Below, in pieces: positions 43,619-52,900 of a DNA stretch of 64,000 bases. The position numbers and the translations under genes were made by a program. The stretch comes from Microglena sp. YARC (lineage: Eukaryota > Chlorophyta > Chlorophyceae > Chlamydomonadales > Chlamydomonadaceae), in NCBI GenBank assembly GCA_022414725.1, contig CM039462.1:56497823-56561822 (forward strand). Reading direction: 5' to 3'. Position 1 is the first letter of the stretch, and every line of letters begins with the position of its first letter. The notes beneath the pieces were generated by a model, which was given only the letters and a program-made list of their open reading frames with translations, was not told the DNA's origin and did no database searches.

Positions 43619-45910
43619 ACACACACACCATTACCACACACACACACACGCACACACACACACAGATGTACTGCACCTGCGCAGTTTTGATGGTACACCC
43701 AAAGTGCCGTCCTCGATGATGTGGTGTGGTAAGCTGTCTGCCCCCCCCGCCCACCCCCCACCCCCACCCCCTCCCCCCCCCCCCCCCCCCACCCCCCACA
43801 CACACAACCATTACCACACACACACGCACACACACACACAGATGTACTGCACCTGCGCAGTTTGATGGTACACCCAAAGTGCGTCCTCGATGATGTCCGG
43901 AGGTAAGCTGTCTGCCCCCACCGCCTTCATGAACACTATGGCGGCCTGACCATAGGGGGCCTCAAGGAAGCTAGGGCTTGCAGCGTCAAGGGTCTTGGGG
44001 GGTCCCAAAAAGGCGCAGCGGTGGACAAGATGGGGGGACATGGCCTAAAGTGGGTGTGGTGGTTGAGGGTGGTTGGGGGGGTTAGGGGGGGTTGGGGGGT
44101 CCTAGGAAGGCGCAGCGGTGGACAAGATGGGCGGACATGGCCTAAAAGTGGTGTGTGTGGTTGAGGGTGGTTGGGGGGGTTAGGGGTGGTTGGGTGTCTT
44201 AGGCAGACGCAGTGGTCGACGATATGGGGGCCATGGCCTAAAGTGGGGGTGGGCGTGGGGGTTGGGGGAGGTTGGGTGGTTTTGGGGGTTAAGGAAGACG
44301 CAATGGTGGACGAGATGGGGGGGCCATGGCCAAACGTGGGGATGGGGGTGGTGGTTGGGGGGGGTTAGGGTGGTTGGGGGGTCTTCGGAAGACACAGTGG
44401 TGGACAAGATGAGGGGCCGATGGCCTGAAGTGGGGTGGGGGTTGGGTTGGTTTTAGGGGTGGTTGGGCTCGGTTGGGGGTCCAATGAAGGCGCAGCGGTG
44501 GACAAGATGGGGGGCCATGGCCTAAAGTGGGGGCTGGGGTGGGAGTGGGGTGGGGTGGGGGTGTTGGTGGTGATGGTGGTTCTGCACACATTTCAAGAAT
44601 AACCAGCTTACACACACACACATACCTGGTACAGGTTCACATACTATGTGGCTTCCTTTTTCAGCTTGTGGGCGCCCATACATTGAATAATAGACTTGAA
44701 ATCACTCCTCCCTACCCACCCACTCACACCCACACAACTACCAAGCACTACCAGCACACACACCTTGTACAGGTTCACATACTATGTGGCATTCGGTTTT
44801 GGCGGAGCCCCCCCTTCTGGGGGGCGGGAGCCCCCAGTGTTACCCATTTGTCCGTTCGTCCATCCATCCATCCATCCATCCATCCATCCATCCGTCTGAC
44901 CGTGATGAAGCCCCGACACGTCAGCCAACGGTCTCGTAACTAACTCGCTTCCGTCGCCACCTGTCGCTCCCTCGCGATCACTCTCCGCCATTTTTTAGCG
45001 TCGCAGGCGACGCTGCATATAACTTATCAGCTTGTGGGCGCCCATACAACCTGTAACAGCCTCAAAATCACTCCCCCCACACCCCCACCACCCCCACCCA
45101 CACGACTTCAGGTGTAACCAGCACACACACACAAGCACACAACTATCAAGCACGAACAGCTTACACACACACACACACACCTGGTACATGTTCACATACT
45201 CAGCTGCATCCGTGCTTAGCTTGTGGGCGCCCATACAACCAGTAACAGCCTAAAACCTGCAACAGTCTCGAAATCACTCCCCCCCACCCCCACCCACCCA
45301 CCCACCCACACAACTGCAGGCATAACCAGCACACACCCCCACCCACGCAACTATCAAGCACGGACAGCTTACACACACACACATACCTGGTACAGGTTCA
45401 CATACTCAGTTGCATCCGTGCTCAGCTTGTGGGCGCCCATACAACCAATAACAGCCTCGAAATCGGAGCCAGCGATGGGCAGAATGTCTTTGGTTGATTC
45501 ATCCAACAGAACCATGGCACCCTGGGTGGCTTCCTCCACCAGCTTGGCCGCAGCAAGGGTTCCGCCTGTGTGTGTGTATTTGGGGGTTGGGTTGGGTCAG
45601 GGTGTGTGTTGGGTGGATCTCGATGTGCTTGTATATATATGTGTGTGTATGCACCCTGTGTGGCCTCCTCCACCAGCTTGGCCGCAGCAAGGGTTCCGCC
45701 TGTGGTGTGTTGTGTGTGTGTGGTGTGTGTGTGTGTGTGTGTGTGTGGGGGGGGGGGGTATCTAGATGTGTGTGCGTGAGTATGTATATGTGTGTATGTA
45801 TGTGTGTATGTATGTATGTATTTATGTGTGTGTGTGTGTGTGTGAGTGTTTGGGGGGAGGGGGGTCTCTATGTGTGTGCGTATGTGTGTATGTGTGTGTA
45901 TGTTTATGTA

Positions 45911-45968
<58 letters not shown>

Positions 45969-48900
45969 GATCTAGATGTGTGTGTGCGTATGTGTGTGTA
46001 TGTGTGTGTGGGTATATGGGTGTATGTGTGTGGGTGGGTAGGTGCATATGTGTGTATGTATGTGTGTGCGTGTGCGTATGTGTATGTGTATATGTGTATG
46101 TGTGTGCATATGTGTATGTGTGTATGTGCATATGTGTGTATGTAGGTGTTTATGTGTGTGCATATGTGTGTGTGTATGTGCACATGTGTGTGTATGTGTG
46201 TGTATGTCCCCTGGGTGGCCTCCTCCACGAGCTTGGTTGCAGCAAGCGTTCCGCCTGTGTGTATGTGTGCGTGTGTGTGTATATGTGTGTATGTATGTGT
46301 GTCTATGTGTGCATATGTGTGTGTGTATGCGTGTGTATGTGTGTGTGTGTGTGCATGTGTGTCTGTGTGTGTGTATGTAGGTATGTGTGTGTGTGTGTTA
46401 GTGTCTTGTGTGTATGTGTGTGTATGTATGTGTATGTATGTGTGCATGTGTGTGGATGTGTGTATACGTGTGTATGTATGTGTGTGTATGTGTATGTATG
46501 TGTGCATGTGTGTGTGTGTATATGTGTGCCTGTGTGTGTGTATGTGTGTATGTGTGTGTGTGTTAGTGTCTTGTGTGTATGAGTGTGTATGTATGTGCAT
46601 GTATGGGTGCATGTGTGTGTATGTGTGTATACGTGTGTATGTATGTGTGTGTATGTGTGTGTATGTGTGTATATGCGTGTATGTATGTATGTGTATGTAT
46701 GTGTACATGTGTGTGTATGTGTGTGTATGTGTGTATATGTGTGTCTGTGTGTGTGTATGTAGGTATGTGTGTGTATGTATGTGTATGTATGTGTGCATGT
46801 GTGTGTATGTGTGTATACGTGTGTATGTATGTGTGTGTATGTGTATGTATGTGTGTATATGTGTGTGTGTATGTATGTGTATGTATGTGTGCATGTGTGT
46901 GTATGTGTGTATATGTGTGTATGTATGTGTGTGTATGTGTGTATGTGTGTGTATGTATGTGTGGGTATGTGTGCATGTGTGTGTATGTGTGTATATGTGT
47001 GTATGTGTGTGTATGTATGTATGTGTGTGTGCGTGTGTCTGGGGGGTGTCATTATTTGTGTGTGTTCTAATTATATTACATACCTGATATGATTACTATA
47101 CCTCATCATTATAATAATATATACTACTACTTTGTATGCAAGTGCTACAAACACAATTGGACTGTGTATATGTGCATCTCATACTATGTTATAATAAATA
47201 GTAATATTAAACGTGATCAAATATTAATTACACGATAATACTATTTACAATTGAAGGGTTCTGAATATAAAAAAAAATGATATATCTCCATAGGTGCCTA
47301 AGTCCAAAAACGCCCTAAGTTGGTACAAGATTGTGGTTCAGAGCCGTACAGGCCCCAAAATGCTCGGAATCGAATTCTGTCTGGCCCACCTTTCGCACAA
47401 TTGTGTCAGCTACGCGCACATGTATTTCCGGTCCGCATCCGCATGCGGTGGCGAGCAGCCTTGTACGGAAGGCCGTTGGCAGTACATCAGATGCGCAATA
47501 AATTGTGGTACAAATCCAGAGTGCGCCAGACACGAGGCCGCGCGAGCTATTCCGAATCATGTTACCGCGGGAAGAAAGGCTTATCAAACCCCTACCACAA
47601 GGTCAGAGGATGCGCTTCAACCTTGGCCTCAGAATTTACTGATAGCAGTACAACTCGAAAATTCACCTGATCACCTCCCAATCCCACCTCCCAACTTGAG
47701 ATTTCACCCCCCTTTCCCAAATCAAAAACTAACTTCAGATGTGGATGTTTGAAACTAAGTTATAAAAAAAGTTGTTTTTTTAATATGTTTTAACAATTTC
47801 AAATTAAAAAAAAAAAGTTATTCTTCGTGCTACGAAGCAAAGCTAAGACTTCAAATGAAACAATTCAGCTTGTGCAGCGTTGTACCACACTTAGGGCACC
47901 CACAATATGTGAAGAATCAGTATTTTTAGGGTCCATATTCACCCGTACTGCCCATTTACTGCCATCCAAAACCTGATGTAACAAGGACTTATGCGGAAAG
48001 ATGTGCACAATAGGGCTACCTACTTTTATTTTACGAAAACTTGTTTTTGATAGCGATAGGCTCCGTTCCACTTCTACATAAAATCCGCACCGACTTGGGG
48101 AGCCCCATAGTGGAAACAATCACATATTTTGCTTTGCCTGCTTCCCACAACCTGAGAGAACCCAACTCTGAGTATTTATATGTTGAACTGATGTGGTTAC
48201 TTATTAGCAGAAAACGTTTCTTTGGACTTGAGGTAGAAGGTGAAAACCATCCGTACCACTCAAGGTCGGACTTAGGCACTAATGGAGATAATGTAATACA
48301 ATTTGATGTATGTGAATACAATGTAATACAATACAACGTAATACAATTTAATGCATGTGAATATAATATAATGTAATACAATTTAATGTATGTGAATATA
48401 ATATAATGTAATACAATTTGATTTTTGTGAATACAATATAATGTAATACAATTTAATGTATGTGAATATAATATAATGTAATACAATTTGATTTTTGTGA
48501 ATACAATACAATGTAATTTAATTTGATGTATGTGAATATAATGTAATACAATTTGACATGCTTGTGTTTCGGGTCCTACACATCTTGCGCACAACTCATC
48601 ATTAAAAACACCCAATCAGGGTACTTCCAAGCGCGCGCTTTTGCGCGCTGGCGCGCTGCCTTTTTGAGCCTCACTGCGCGCTTTGCGCAGTTTTTTGCAC
48701 CCCCCTGTGGGCGCAGCAAGCATTTTTTGCGCTTTTTGCACTGAAATGCGCACCTTTATTTTTCAGGTGCGCTAAAGCGCTGGCCAATTTGGTCAATGGA
48801 AGTATGATACCCTGCACCCAATATCTTTTAACATAATAATTTTACTCATAATTTGCTACTATTTAAAATTCAAGGGTGCTGAATACAATGTACTGCAATC

Positions 48901-49308
48901 TAATACAATTTCACATAATGCAAAATATAATGCAAAATATAATTCAATGTTATACAATTTGATACACGTGAATATAATTTAATTTAATACAATATAATGC
49001 AATATAATGCAAATTAACTTGCCTGTCTATCTGCACAACATCTGATGCATCCACCACCCCGGCATAGCAATTAAAAACAATATCTTATAACTATTATTAT
49101 ACTATTTACAATTTTAGGTTCTATTTACAATTTAAGGAAGGTGCTGAATGTAATTGAACACAATGGATCATAATGTCATATACTTGTACTTGCCTTTGTA
49201 TCTGGTCCTTCCCTTCTTACGCACAATATCTGACGAGTTCACCACACCGGCATGAATTCCCATTCACACGAAAGCCCTTGAATAGTAGAACAACACCGGG
49301 GCCAGGCC
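32030..49308 (-). CDS. Class III nucleotide (adenylyl/guanylyl) cyclase gene, seven exons seen, ends not found
   Basis: Minus-strand exons A 49308-49194, B 45565-45387, C 44044-43853, D 42291-42178, E 40831-40505, F 35105-34997 (exact second copy 34172-34064) and G 32150-32030. All junction phases agree. Joined they read C1 end ([41 protein letters not shown]), a linker, then C2 ([71 protein letters not shown]). The last block is diagnostic of class III cyclases, which make cAMP or cGMP from ATP or GTP. C2 keeps the catalytic Asn and Arg (MNRAAR) but has Lys at the first metal-Asp position (VFMKAVG). C1 lacks the Asn/Arg pair (LAAAKLV). This suggests one composite C1-C2 active site, as in mammalian membrane cyclases; that is inference. 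The first C1 exons and the C-terminus are missing. Exon A needs a frameshift, so the gene may be damaged or misassembled. Confidence 0.8.
32320..32374 (-). pseudogene. Decayed copy of cyclase exon G 5' part
   Basis: Minus strand reads [21 protein letters not shown], matching exon G residues with a TAA and several replacements. It lies just 5' of exon G, next to the (ATGT)n block. Confidence 0.85.
32375..33380. repeat. (ATGT)n microsatellite, 1 kb
   Basis: About 1000 bp of GTAT with GCAT and GTGT interruptions, inside the cyclase F-G intron. All long frames over it are artefacts. Confidence 0.97.
33490..34022. repeat. 12-bp satellite TTATCACTATGC, block 1
   Basis: About 40 units, with TTCTTATCACTA variants. 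Ends at the conserved TATAGAAAAGTTAGAATTCT that precedes exon F copy 2. Confidence 0.95.
34064..34172 (-). CDS. Cyclase exon F, second (downstream) copy
   Basis: 109 nt with acceptor and donor, indistinguishable by eye from 34997-35105. Inclusion of both copies would break the frame (109 is not a multiple of 3), so only one can be used per transcript. Confidence 0.75.
34173..34560. repeat. GGGT/GAGTGGGTG-rich low-complexity block
   Basis: Units of GGGTGGGTGAGT with TAGATGGGTGG. Matches the block after the first exon F copy (35106-35480), so exon plus flanks duplicated together (about 0.93 kb). Confidence 0.9.
34567..34952. repeat. 12-bp satellite TTATCACTATGC, block 2
   Basis: About 32 units, the same satellite as block 1 and again ending at the TATAGAAAAGTTAGAATTCT motif next to exon F. 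Confidence 0.95.
34997..35105 (-). CDS. Cyclase exon F (first copy)
   Basis: Acceptor CCACCCAG|GCCAAT, donor TTGACAG|GTCAGC. Encodes [20 protein letters not shown], then [17 protein letters not shown]: the R-G-L-R-I-x-x-G-I-x-x-G strand of the C2 domain. Phase 0 in, phase 1 out, fitting exons E and G. Confidence 0.85.
35106..37370. repeat. GGGTGGGTGAGTGGGTAGATG megasatellite-like block
   Basis: More than 2 kb of GGGTGGATGAGTGGGTGGG, GGGTGAGGGGTAGATGG and GGAGACCGTGAGGGGTAGAT units. Decayed pieces of the exon E end are embedded at about 35485-35550 and 37352-37415 (CTTCACCAT(A/G)AGG...TTGGCTGGCGGAGAAGCTG). Confidence 0.92.
37416..38000. other. AT-rich intron sequence
   Basis: Loose repeats of ACACAATAAATTGTTGTATT and AACATGCAAACAAACAATAC; ATATGATATCATAT palindromes near 37700-37850. 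No gene. Confidence 0.7.
38000..38110 (-). pseudogene. Decayed copy of cyclase exon E 3' part
   Basis: GCGCCCATCTGGGTGCTCAT GAGAGCTTTGGCGTC...GCAATACCACTCCATAAGGC aligns with 40505-40600 and is frame-broken. A similar decayed copy lies at 39950-40050. Confidence 0.8.
38119..38640. repeat. 103-bp tandem repeat, four close copies plus one diverged
   Basis: Units start GATAACCCCTGGCGGACAGC at 38119, 38222, 38325 and 38428, with a diverged unit at 38534. Contains GGCAAGGCGCTCACAACTTC and CTAGACTCTCTGAGGACACG. The start resembles the SINE 3' tail (ATAACGCCTGG). Confidence 0.93.
39095..39293 (-). mobile_element. tRNA-derived SINE, copy 7
   Basis: On minus: A box CTATGGTAGAGCTCAG, intact B box GGGGTTCGAATCCC, GCCAACCGCCATGGTAGC, GTAAAGTAGCAGCCTGTTAT, tail CCACCAGGCGTTATCTTTAC. 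Confidence 0.88.
39456..39655 (+). mobile_element. tRNA-derived SINE, copy 8 (diverged subfamily)
   Basis: GGGATGGCTCTATTGTAGAG head, GCTGGTTCGAACCCCATCG B box, GTGGACCAGCATGGTAACTG body, GTTCCCTTAATACCACGTCC tail. Confidence 0.75.
40101..40432 (-). repeat. Two tandem copies of cyclase exon E 3' part (40101-40230, 40303-40432)
   Basis: Each 130-bp copy encodes in frame [20 protein letters not shown], then [22 protein letters not shown], and keeps the CCAG|GTAAGC donor. In front is an acceptor-like TATATTCAG. Period 202 bp. The phase after exon E would shift if they were spliced in, so they are probably skipped or used as alternatives. Confidence 0.88.
40505..40831 (-). CDS. Cyclase exon E (C2 insert)
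   Basis: Acceptor CTACCCCAG|GCCTGC, donor CCAG|GTAAGC, 109 codons, phase 0 both sides. Starts [20 protein letters not shown] and ends [12 protein letters not shown]. Between lies an insert without recognised motif ([20 protein letters not shown]...). Its first ~25 residues have partial copies at 40965-41035, 41155-41222, 41520-41548 and 41995-42052. Confidence 0.75.
40867..40910. repeat. Poly-G run (44 bp)
   Basis: G44 within a GT/GGGGTG-rich intron. Confidence 0.97.
40965..42055 (-). repeat. Four partial copies of the cyclase exon E 5' edge in GT/G-rich filler
   Basis: At 41995-42052 ([17 protein letters not shown]), 41520-41548 ([13 protein letters not shown]), 41155-41222 ([20 protein letters not shown]) and 40965-41035. 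All carry the acceptor edge GCCTGCAAG. The filler is GGGTGGGTAGG and (GT)n with G-runs (G23 at 41444-41466). Confidence 0.9.
42178..42291 (-). CDS. Cyclase exon D
   Basis: Acceptor CTGTACAG|CATGAG, donor ACAG|GTGAGT, 38 codons, phase 0. Encodes [20 protein letters not shown] then [18 protein letters not shown]: the cyclase G-Y-x-x-E-x-x-D-G-x-x-x-A-x-F segment that follows the first helix. Confidence 0.85.
42300..43280 (-). repeat. ~39-bp satellite derived from the acceptor edge of exon D
   Basis: About 24 units. In minus orientation each reads CATTACCAAGCTGTACAG followed by CTTCAGCTCATGAAGTACAC, while exon D itself reads TGTACAG|CATGAGCTAATGAAGTAC. Each unit thus repeats the acceptor plus about 20 coding-derived bases. 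Units nearest 43150-43280 are more diverged. Confidence 0.9.
43338..43740 (-). repeat. Three copies of the cyclase exon C 3' edge separated by poly-C
   Basis: Copies at about 43345-43425, 43505-43582 and 43665-43741 encode [25 protein letters not shown] residues with the GCGCAG|GTGCAG donor, at ~160-bp period. Each is separated by CA repeats and C-runs (C37 at 43582-43618). Confidence 0.9.
43853..44044 (-). CDS. Cyclase exon C (linker and C2 start)
   Basis: Acceptor CACTTTAG|GCCATG, donor GCGCAG|GTGCAG, 64 codons, phase 0. Encodes [19 protein letters not shown], then [20 protein letters not shown] and [14 protein letters not shown]. The IVFMKAVG strand is where catalytic domains have F-x-D-I-x-G; the Asp is replaced here. 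Confidence 0.82.
44045..44530 (-). repeat. ~95-bp array of the cyclase exon C 5' edge (five copies)
   Basis: Copies near 44100-44148, 44200-44240, 44290-44335, 44386-44430 and 44483-44528 repeat GGCGCAGCGGTGGACAAGAT and GGGGGACATGGCCTAAAG, i.e. acceptor plus the [11 protein letters not shown] codons, in GGTTGGGG-rich filler. Several have lost the frame. Confidence 0.92.
44615..45245 (-). repeat. Three copies of the cyclase exon B 3' edge
   Basis: At 45195-45240 ([19 protein letters not shown]), at 44760-44795 joined to 45028-45065 (split by a GGCGGAGCC element) and at 44625-44690 ([22 protein letters not shown]). Each has a GTRTGTGTG donor and CA-rich filler. Confidence 0.9.
44796..45027 (+). 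mobile_element. GGCGGAGCC element, copy 5, inserted in an exon-edge copy
   Basis: GTTTTGGCGGAGCCCCCCCT...GGGGGGCGGGAGCCCCC, TTACCCATTTGTCCG, (CCAT)n, GACACGTCAGCCAACGG, TAACTCGCTTCCG, GCGTCGCAGGCGACGC, GCATATAACTTAT. Its flanks rejoin into one exon B edge copy, giving clean element boundaries. Confidence 0.85.
45387..45565 (-). CDS. Cyclase exon B (C1 end)
   Basis: Acceptor ACACAG|GCGGAA, donor CCAG|GTATGT, 179 nt. After exon A's TACAAAG it reads [19 protein letters not shown], then [12 protein letters not shown] and [19 protein letters not shown]. This matches the A-K-x-x-x-x-A-x-x-G-x-M-V-L segment and the ...LYQ end of class III C1 domains. Confidence 0.85.
45570..47060. repeat. (GT)n/(GTAT)n microsatellite with two exon B 5'-edge copies
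   Basis: Copies of the exon B start at about 45655-45708 ([17 protein letters not shown]) and 46207-46256 ([16 protein letters not shown]) keep the ACAG|GCGGAA acceptor, then break into GT repeats. Confidence 0.92.
47290..47752 (+). other. Unassigned open segment
   Basis: Open for ~120-150 codons in two plus frames and one minus frame. One plus frame (47294-47752) reads [20 protein letters not shown] and later [20 protein letters not shown], Cys-rich. The other (47320-47670) is basic. I cannot tell which, if any, is coding; no family recognised. It may be a transposon remnant within the cyclase A-B intron. Confidence 0.3.
47865..48119 (-). other. Unassigned open frame
   Basis: Minus frame reading [20 protein letters not shown] then [15 protein letters not shown]...VVQRCTS-stop; protein-like composition but unrecognised. 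The plus strand is also open (48041-48376). Confidence 0.25.
48290..48560. repeat. AATACAATTTGATGTATGTG repeats
   Basis: About five AT-rich units of ~55-60 bp (GTAATACAATTTAATGTATG, TGAATATAATATAAT). Confidence 0.85.
48550..48616 (-). pseudogene. Decayed copies of cyclase exon A 3' edge
   Basis: 48550-48605 on minus (GATGAGTTGTGCGCAAGATG, TGTAGGACCCGAAACACAAG) aligns with exon A's TCGTCAGATATTGTGCGTAAGAAG...GGACCAGATACAAAG. Another decayed copy lies at 49012-49078. Both are frame-broken. Confidence 0.75.
48617..48814 (-). mobile_element. hAT-like MITE, copy 7 (198 bp)
   Basis: CAGGGTACTTCCAAGCGCGC...GAAGTATGATACCCTG with perfect 8-bp duplication CACCCAAT (48609-48616, 48815-48822). Sits immediately beside the decayed exon A copy. 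Confidence 0.9.
49194..49308 (-). CDS. Cyclase exon A (C1), apparent frameshift, GC donor
   Basis: Acceptor CCATTCAG|GGCCTG. The 5' part reads [11 protein letters not shown] in one frame; the rest reads [20 protein letters not shown] then RYKG in another. The family expects L-x-F-x-G-L-R-V-x-x-G-I-H-x-G, so two bases are missing (or one is extra) near 49253. The 3' end joins exon B only if the donor is the GC type, AAAG|GCAAGTA at 49194/49193. A GT donor a few bases on breaks the phase. Confidence 0.65.
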
Positions 49309-49421
49309 CTGAATGGTGGTGGATATGGTGGGTGGTGTGTGGGGTGGTGTGTGGTGTGTGGGGGATGCACCAGATACAATTCCAGTAGCATAAGGCTACA
49401 CGCAAGTATGTGAAGCTTATC

Positions 49422-49423
<2 letters not shown>

Positions 49424-49452
<29 letters not shown>

Positions 49453-49472
49453 GCCCCCCCCCCCCCCCCCCC
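49424..49472. repeat. Poly-C run with one G (29 C, G, 19 C)
   Basis: C-run interrupted at 49453. Confidence 0.97.
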
Positions 49473-49514
49473 AACACACACACACACACCCTTCCCCCAC
49501 CAACAACCCACAAA

Positions 49515-49970
49515 CACCAACTGAACCTGATAAGGGCTTGCACTGGGATGTGCTGAACTTGTGCACAGTCATGTGGTGTGTGTATGTGTGTGCATGTGTG
49601 TGCATGTGTATGTATGTGTGTGCATGTGCATATGTGTGTATGTTTGTGTATGTGCATATTTGTGTACATGTGTGTGCTTATATCTTCGTGTGTGTGCATG
49701 TGTGTTTGTGTGTGTATGTGTGTATGTGTATGAGTATGTGTGTGTATGTGTATGTGTGTATATGTACGTGTGTGTGTATGTGTGTGCATGTGTGCATGCA
49801 TATATGTGTATGTGTGTGTGCATGTGTGTATGTGTGTGTTATGTGTGTATGTATGTGTGTGTATGTATGTATATGTGTGTGTGTTTGTGTATGTGTGATG
49901 ATTACCCAACTACAGCTTGCACTGAGATATAATACACTTGGGCACAGTCATGTGGTCCACAATTTTGGGT
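49515..49970. repeat. GT/GTAT repeat between two copies of an exon-like edge
   Basis: Minus-strand copies at about 49525-49575 (HDCAQVQHIPVQALI) and 49905-49955 (HDCAQVYYISVQAVV) bracket 330 bp of (TGTGTAT)n. They resemble exon C's [10 protein letters not shown] edge, so they may be the equivalent C1 helix. No complete exon was found. Confidence 0.55.
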
Positions 49971-49994
49971 GGTGTCGTTTAATGAACCCCTATG

Positions 49995-52900
49995 GCACAC
50001 TTATTCACCCTTAAACACCCACAATACACCCTTGCATGCACCCTGATGGCACCTGTATACACTCACAATACACCCTTGCATGCACCCTGATGGCACCTGT
50101 ATACACTCACAATACACCCTTGCATGCACCCTGATGGCACCTGTATACACTCACAATACACCCTTGCATGCACCCTGATGGCGCCTGTATACACTCACAA
50201 TACACCCTTGCATGCACCCTTATGGCACCTGTATACACTCACAATATACCCTTGCATGCACCCTGATGCACCTGTATACACTCACAATACACCCTTGCAT
50301 GCACCCTTATGGCACCTGTATACACTCACAATACACCCTTGCATGCACCCTTATGGCACCTGTATACACTCACAATACACCCTACACCCTGCATGCACCC
50401 TGATGGCACCTGTATACACTCACAATACACCCTTGCATGCACCCTGATGGCACCTGTATACACTCACAATACACCCTTGCATGCACCCTGATGGCACCTG
50501 TATACACTCACAATACACCCTTGCATGCACCCTGATGGCACCTGTATACACTCACAATACACCCTTGCACCCTTGCATGCACCCAATACAAACCCTTGTT
50601 GCAAGCACTGCACCCTGATGCATACACTCACAATACACCCTTGCATGCACCCTGCACCTAATACACTCACAATACATGCCCTTGCAATGCACCCTGATGA
50701 TGGCACCTGGGCACCTATGGCACACTTTACCCTTTCTGCACCTTGTACACTCACAATACACCCTTGCATGCACCCTGATTGGCACCTGTATACACCACAA
50801 TACACCCTTGCATGCACCCTGATGGCACCTGTACCACTCACAATACACCCTTGCATGCACCCTGATGGCACCTGTATACACACACAATACACCTTATGGC
50901 ACCTGTATACACTCACACAATACACCCGTTGCATGCACCCTTATGGCACCTGTATACACTCACAATACACCCTTGCATGCACCCTGATGGCCACCTGTAT
51001 ACACTCACAATACACCCTTGCATGCACCCTGATGGCACCTGTATACACTCACAATTATCACCCTTGCATGCCACCCTGATGGCACCTGTATATACTACAC
51101 TTCACAATACACCCTTGCATGCACCTGATGGCTGCACCTTATACGGTATAACACCTCACAAATACACCCTTGGCATGCACCCTTCATGGCACCTGTATTA
51201 CCACTCACAATACACCCTTGCATGCACCCTGGATGGCACCTGTTATACACTCACAATACACCCTTGCATGCACCCTTATGGCACCTGTATACCACTCACA
51301 ATACACCCTTGCATGCAACCCTGATGGCACCTGTATACACTCACCATACACCCTTGCTCATGCACCCCTGATGGCACCTGTATACACTCACAATACACCC
51401 TTGCCCCTTTTGGGCAAAACCCCTGCACCCACTTATGCATAGCACCTGTATACACTCACAATACACCCTTGCATTGAGCACCCTTATGGCACCTGTATAC
51501 ACTCACAATTACACCCTTGATACACCCTGCATGCACCCTGGCACCTATACACTCACAAATACCCACCCTGTACACCCCTTGCATGCACCCTGAATGGCAC
51601 CTGTATACACTCACAAATACACCCCTTGCAATGCACCCTTATGGCACCTGTATACACTCACAATACACCCTTTGCATGCACCCTGATGGCACCTGTACCC
51701 TACACTCACAATTTACAACCTTGGCATGCACCCTTGATGGCACCTGTATACACTCACAATACACCCTTGCATGCACCCTGATGGCACCTGTATACACTCA
51801 CAATACCACCCTTGCATGCACCCTGATGGCACCTGTATACACTCACAATACACCCTTGCATGCACCCTTATGCACCTGGTATACACTCACAATTGCATGC
51901 ACCCTATGCAACCTGTATACACTCACAATACAACCTTGCATGCACCCTGATGGCACCTGTATACACTCAACAATACACCCTTGCATGCCACCCTGATGGC
52001 ACCTGTATACACTCACAATACACCCTTGCATGCACCCTGATGGCACCTGTATACACTCACAATACACCCTTGCATGCACCCTGATGGCACCTGTATACAC
52101 TCACAATACACCCTTGCATGCACCCTGATGGCACCTGTAACACTCACCAATACACCCTGCATGCACCCTGATGGCACCTGTATACACTCACAATACACCC
52201 TGGCACCTGTATAACATCACAATACAACCTTGCACCCTGATGGCACCTGTATACACTCACAATACACCCTTGGCACACCCACAATTCACAATACACCCTT
52301 GCATGCACCCTTATGGCACCTGTATACACTTCACAATAAACCCTTGCATGCCCTGCACCTGTATGCACCTGACAATTACACCCTTGCATTCACCCTTAGG
52401 CACCTGTATACACTCACAATAACAATACAGCCCTTGCACTGCACACCTGATGCCACCTGGTATACACTCCACATACACCCTGCATGTGCACCCTGCATGG
52501 CACAACGTATACCCACTCACCCCCAATACACCCTTGCATACACCCTGCATGGCACAATGTACACCCTCACAATACACCCTTGCATGCCACCCTTTGATGG
52601 CCCTGATGGCACCTTATTTAATACACCCTTGGCACTCACAATACAAAATACCCTTGCATGCACCGCTTATGTATGGCACCTGTATACACTCACAAATACA
52701 CCCTTGCATATACACTCACAATACACCCTTGCATGCACCCTGATGGCACCTGTATACACTCACAATACACCCTTGCATGCACCCTGATGCACCTGTATAC
52801 ACTCATGTTCAATACACCCTTGCATGCACCCTGCATGGCACCTGTATACACTCACAATACACCTTGCATGCATGATGCACCCTGATTGGCACCTGTATTA

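Noticed and set aside
45422..47087. Frames of 490 and 362 codons over (GT)n/(GTAT)n
   Set aside because: Microsatellite artefacts. Only the cyclase exon B frame within this span has family support.
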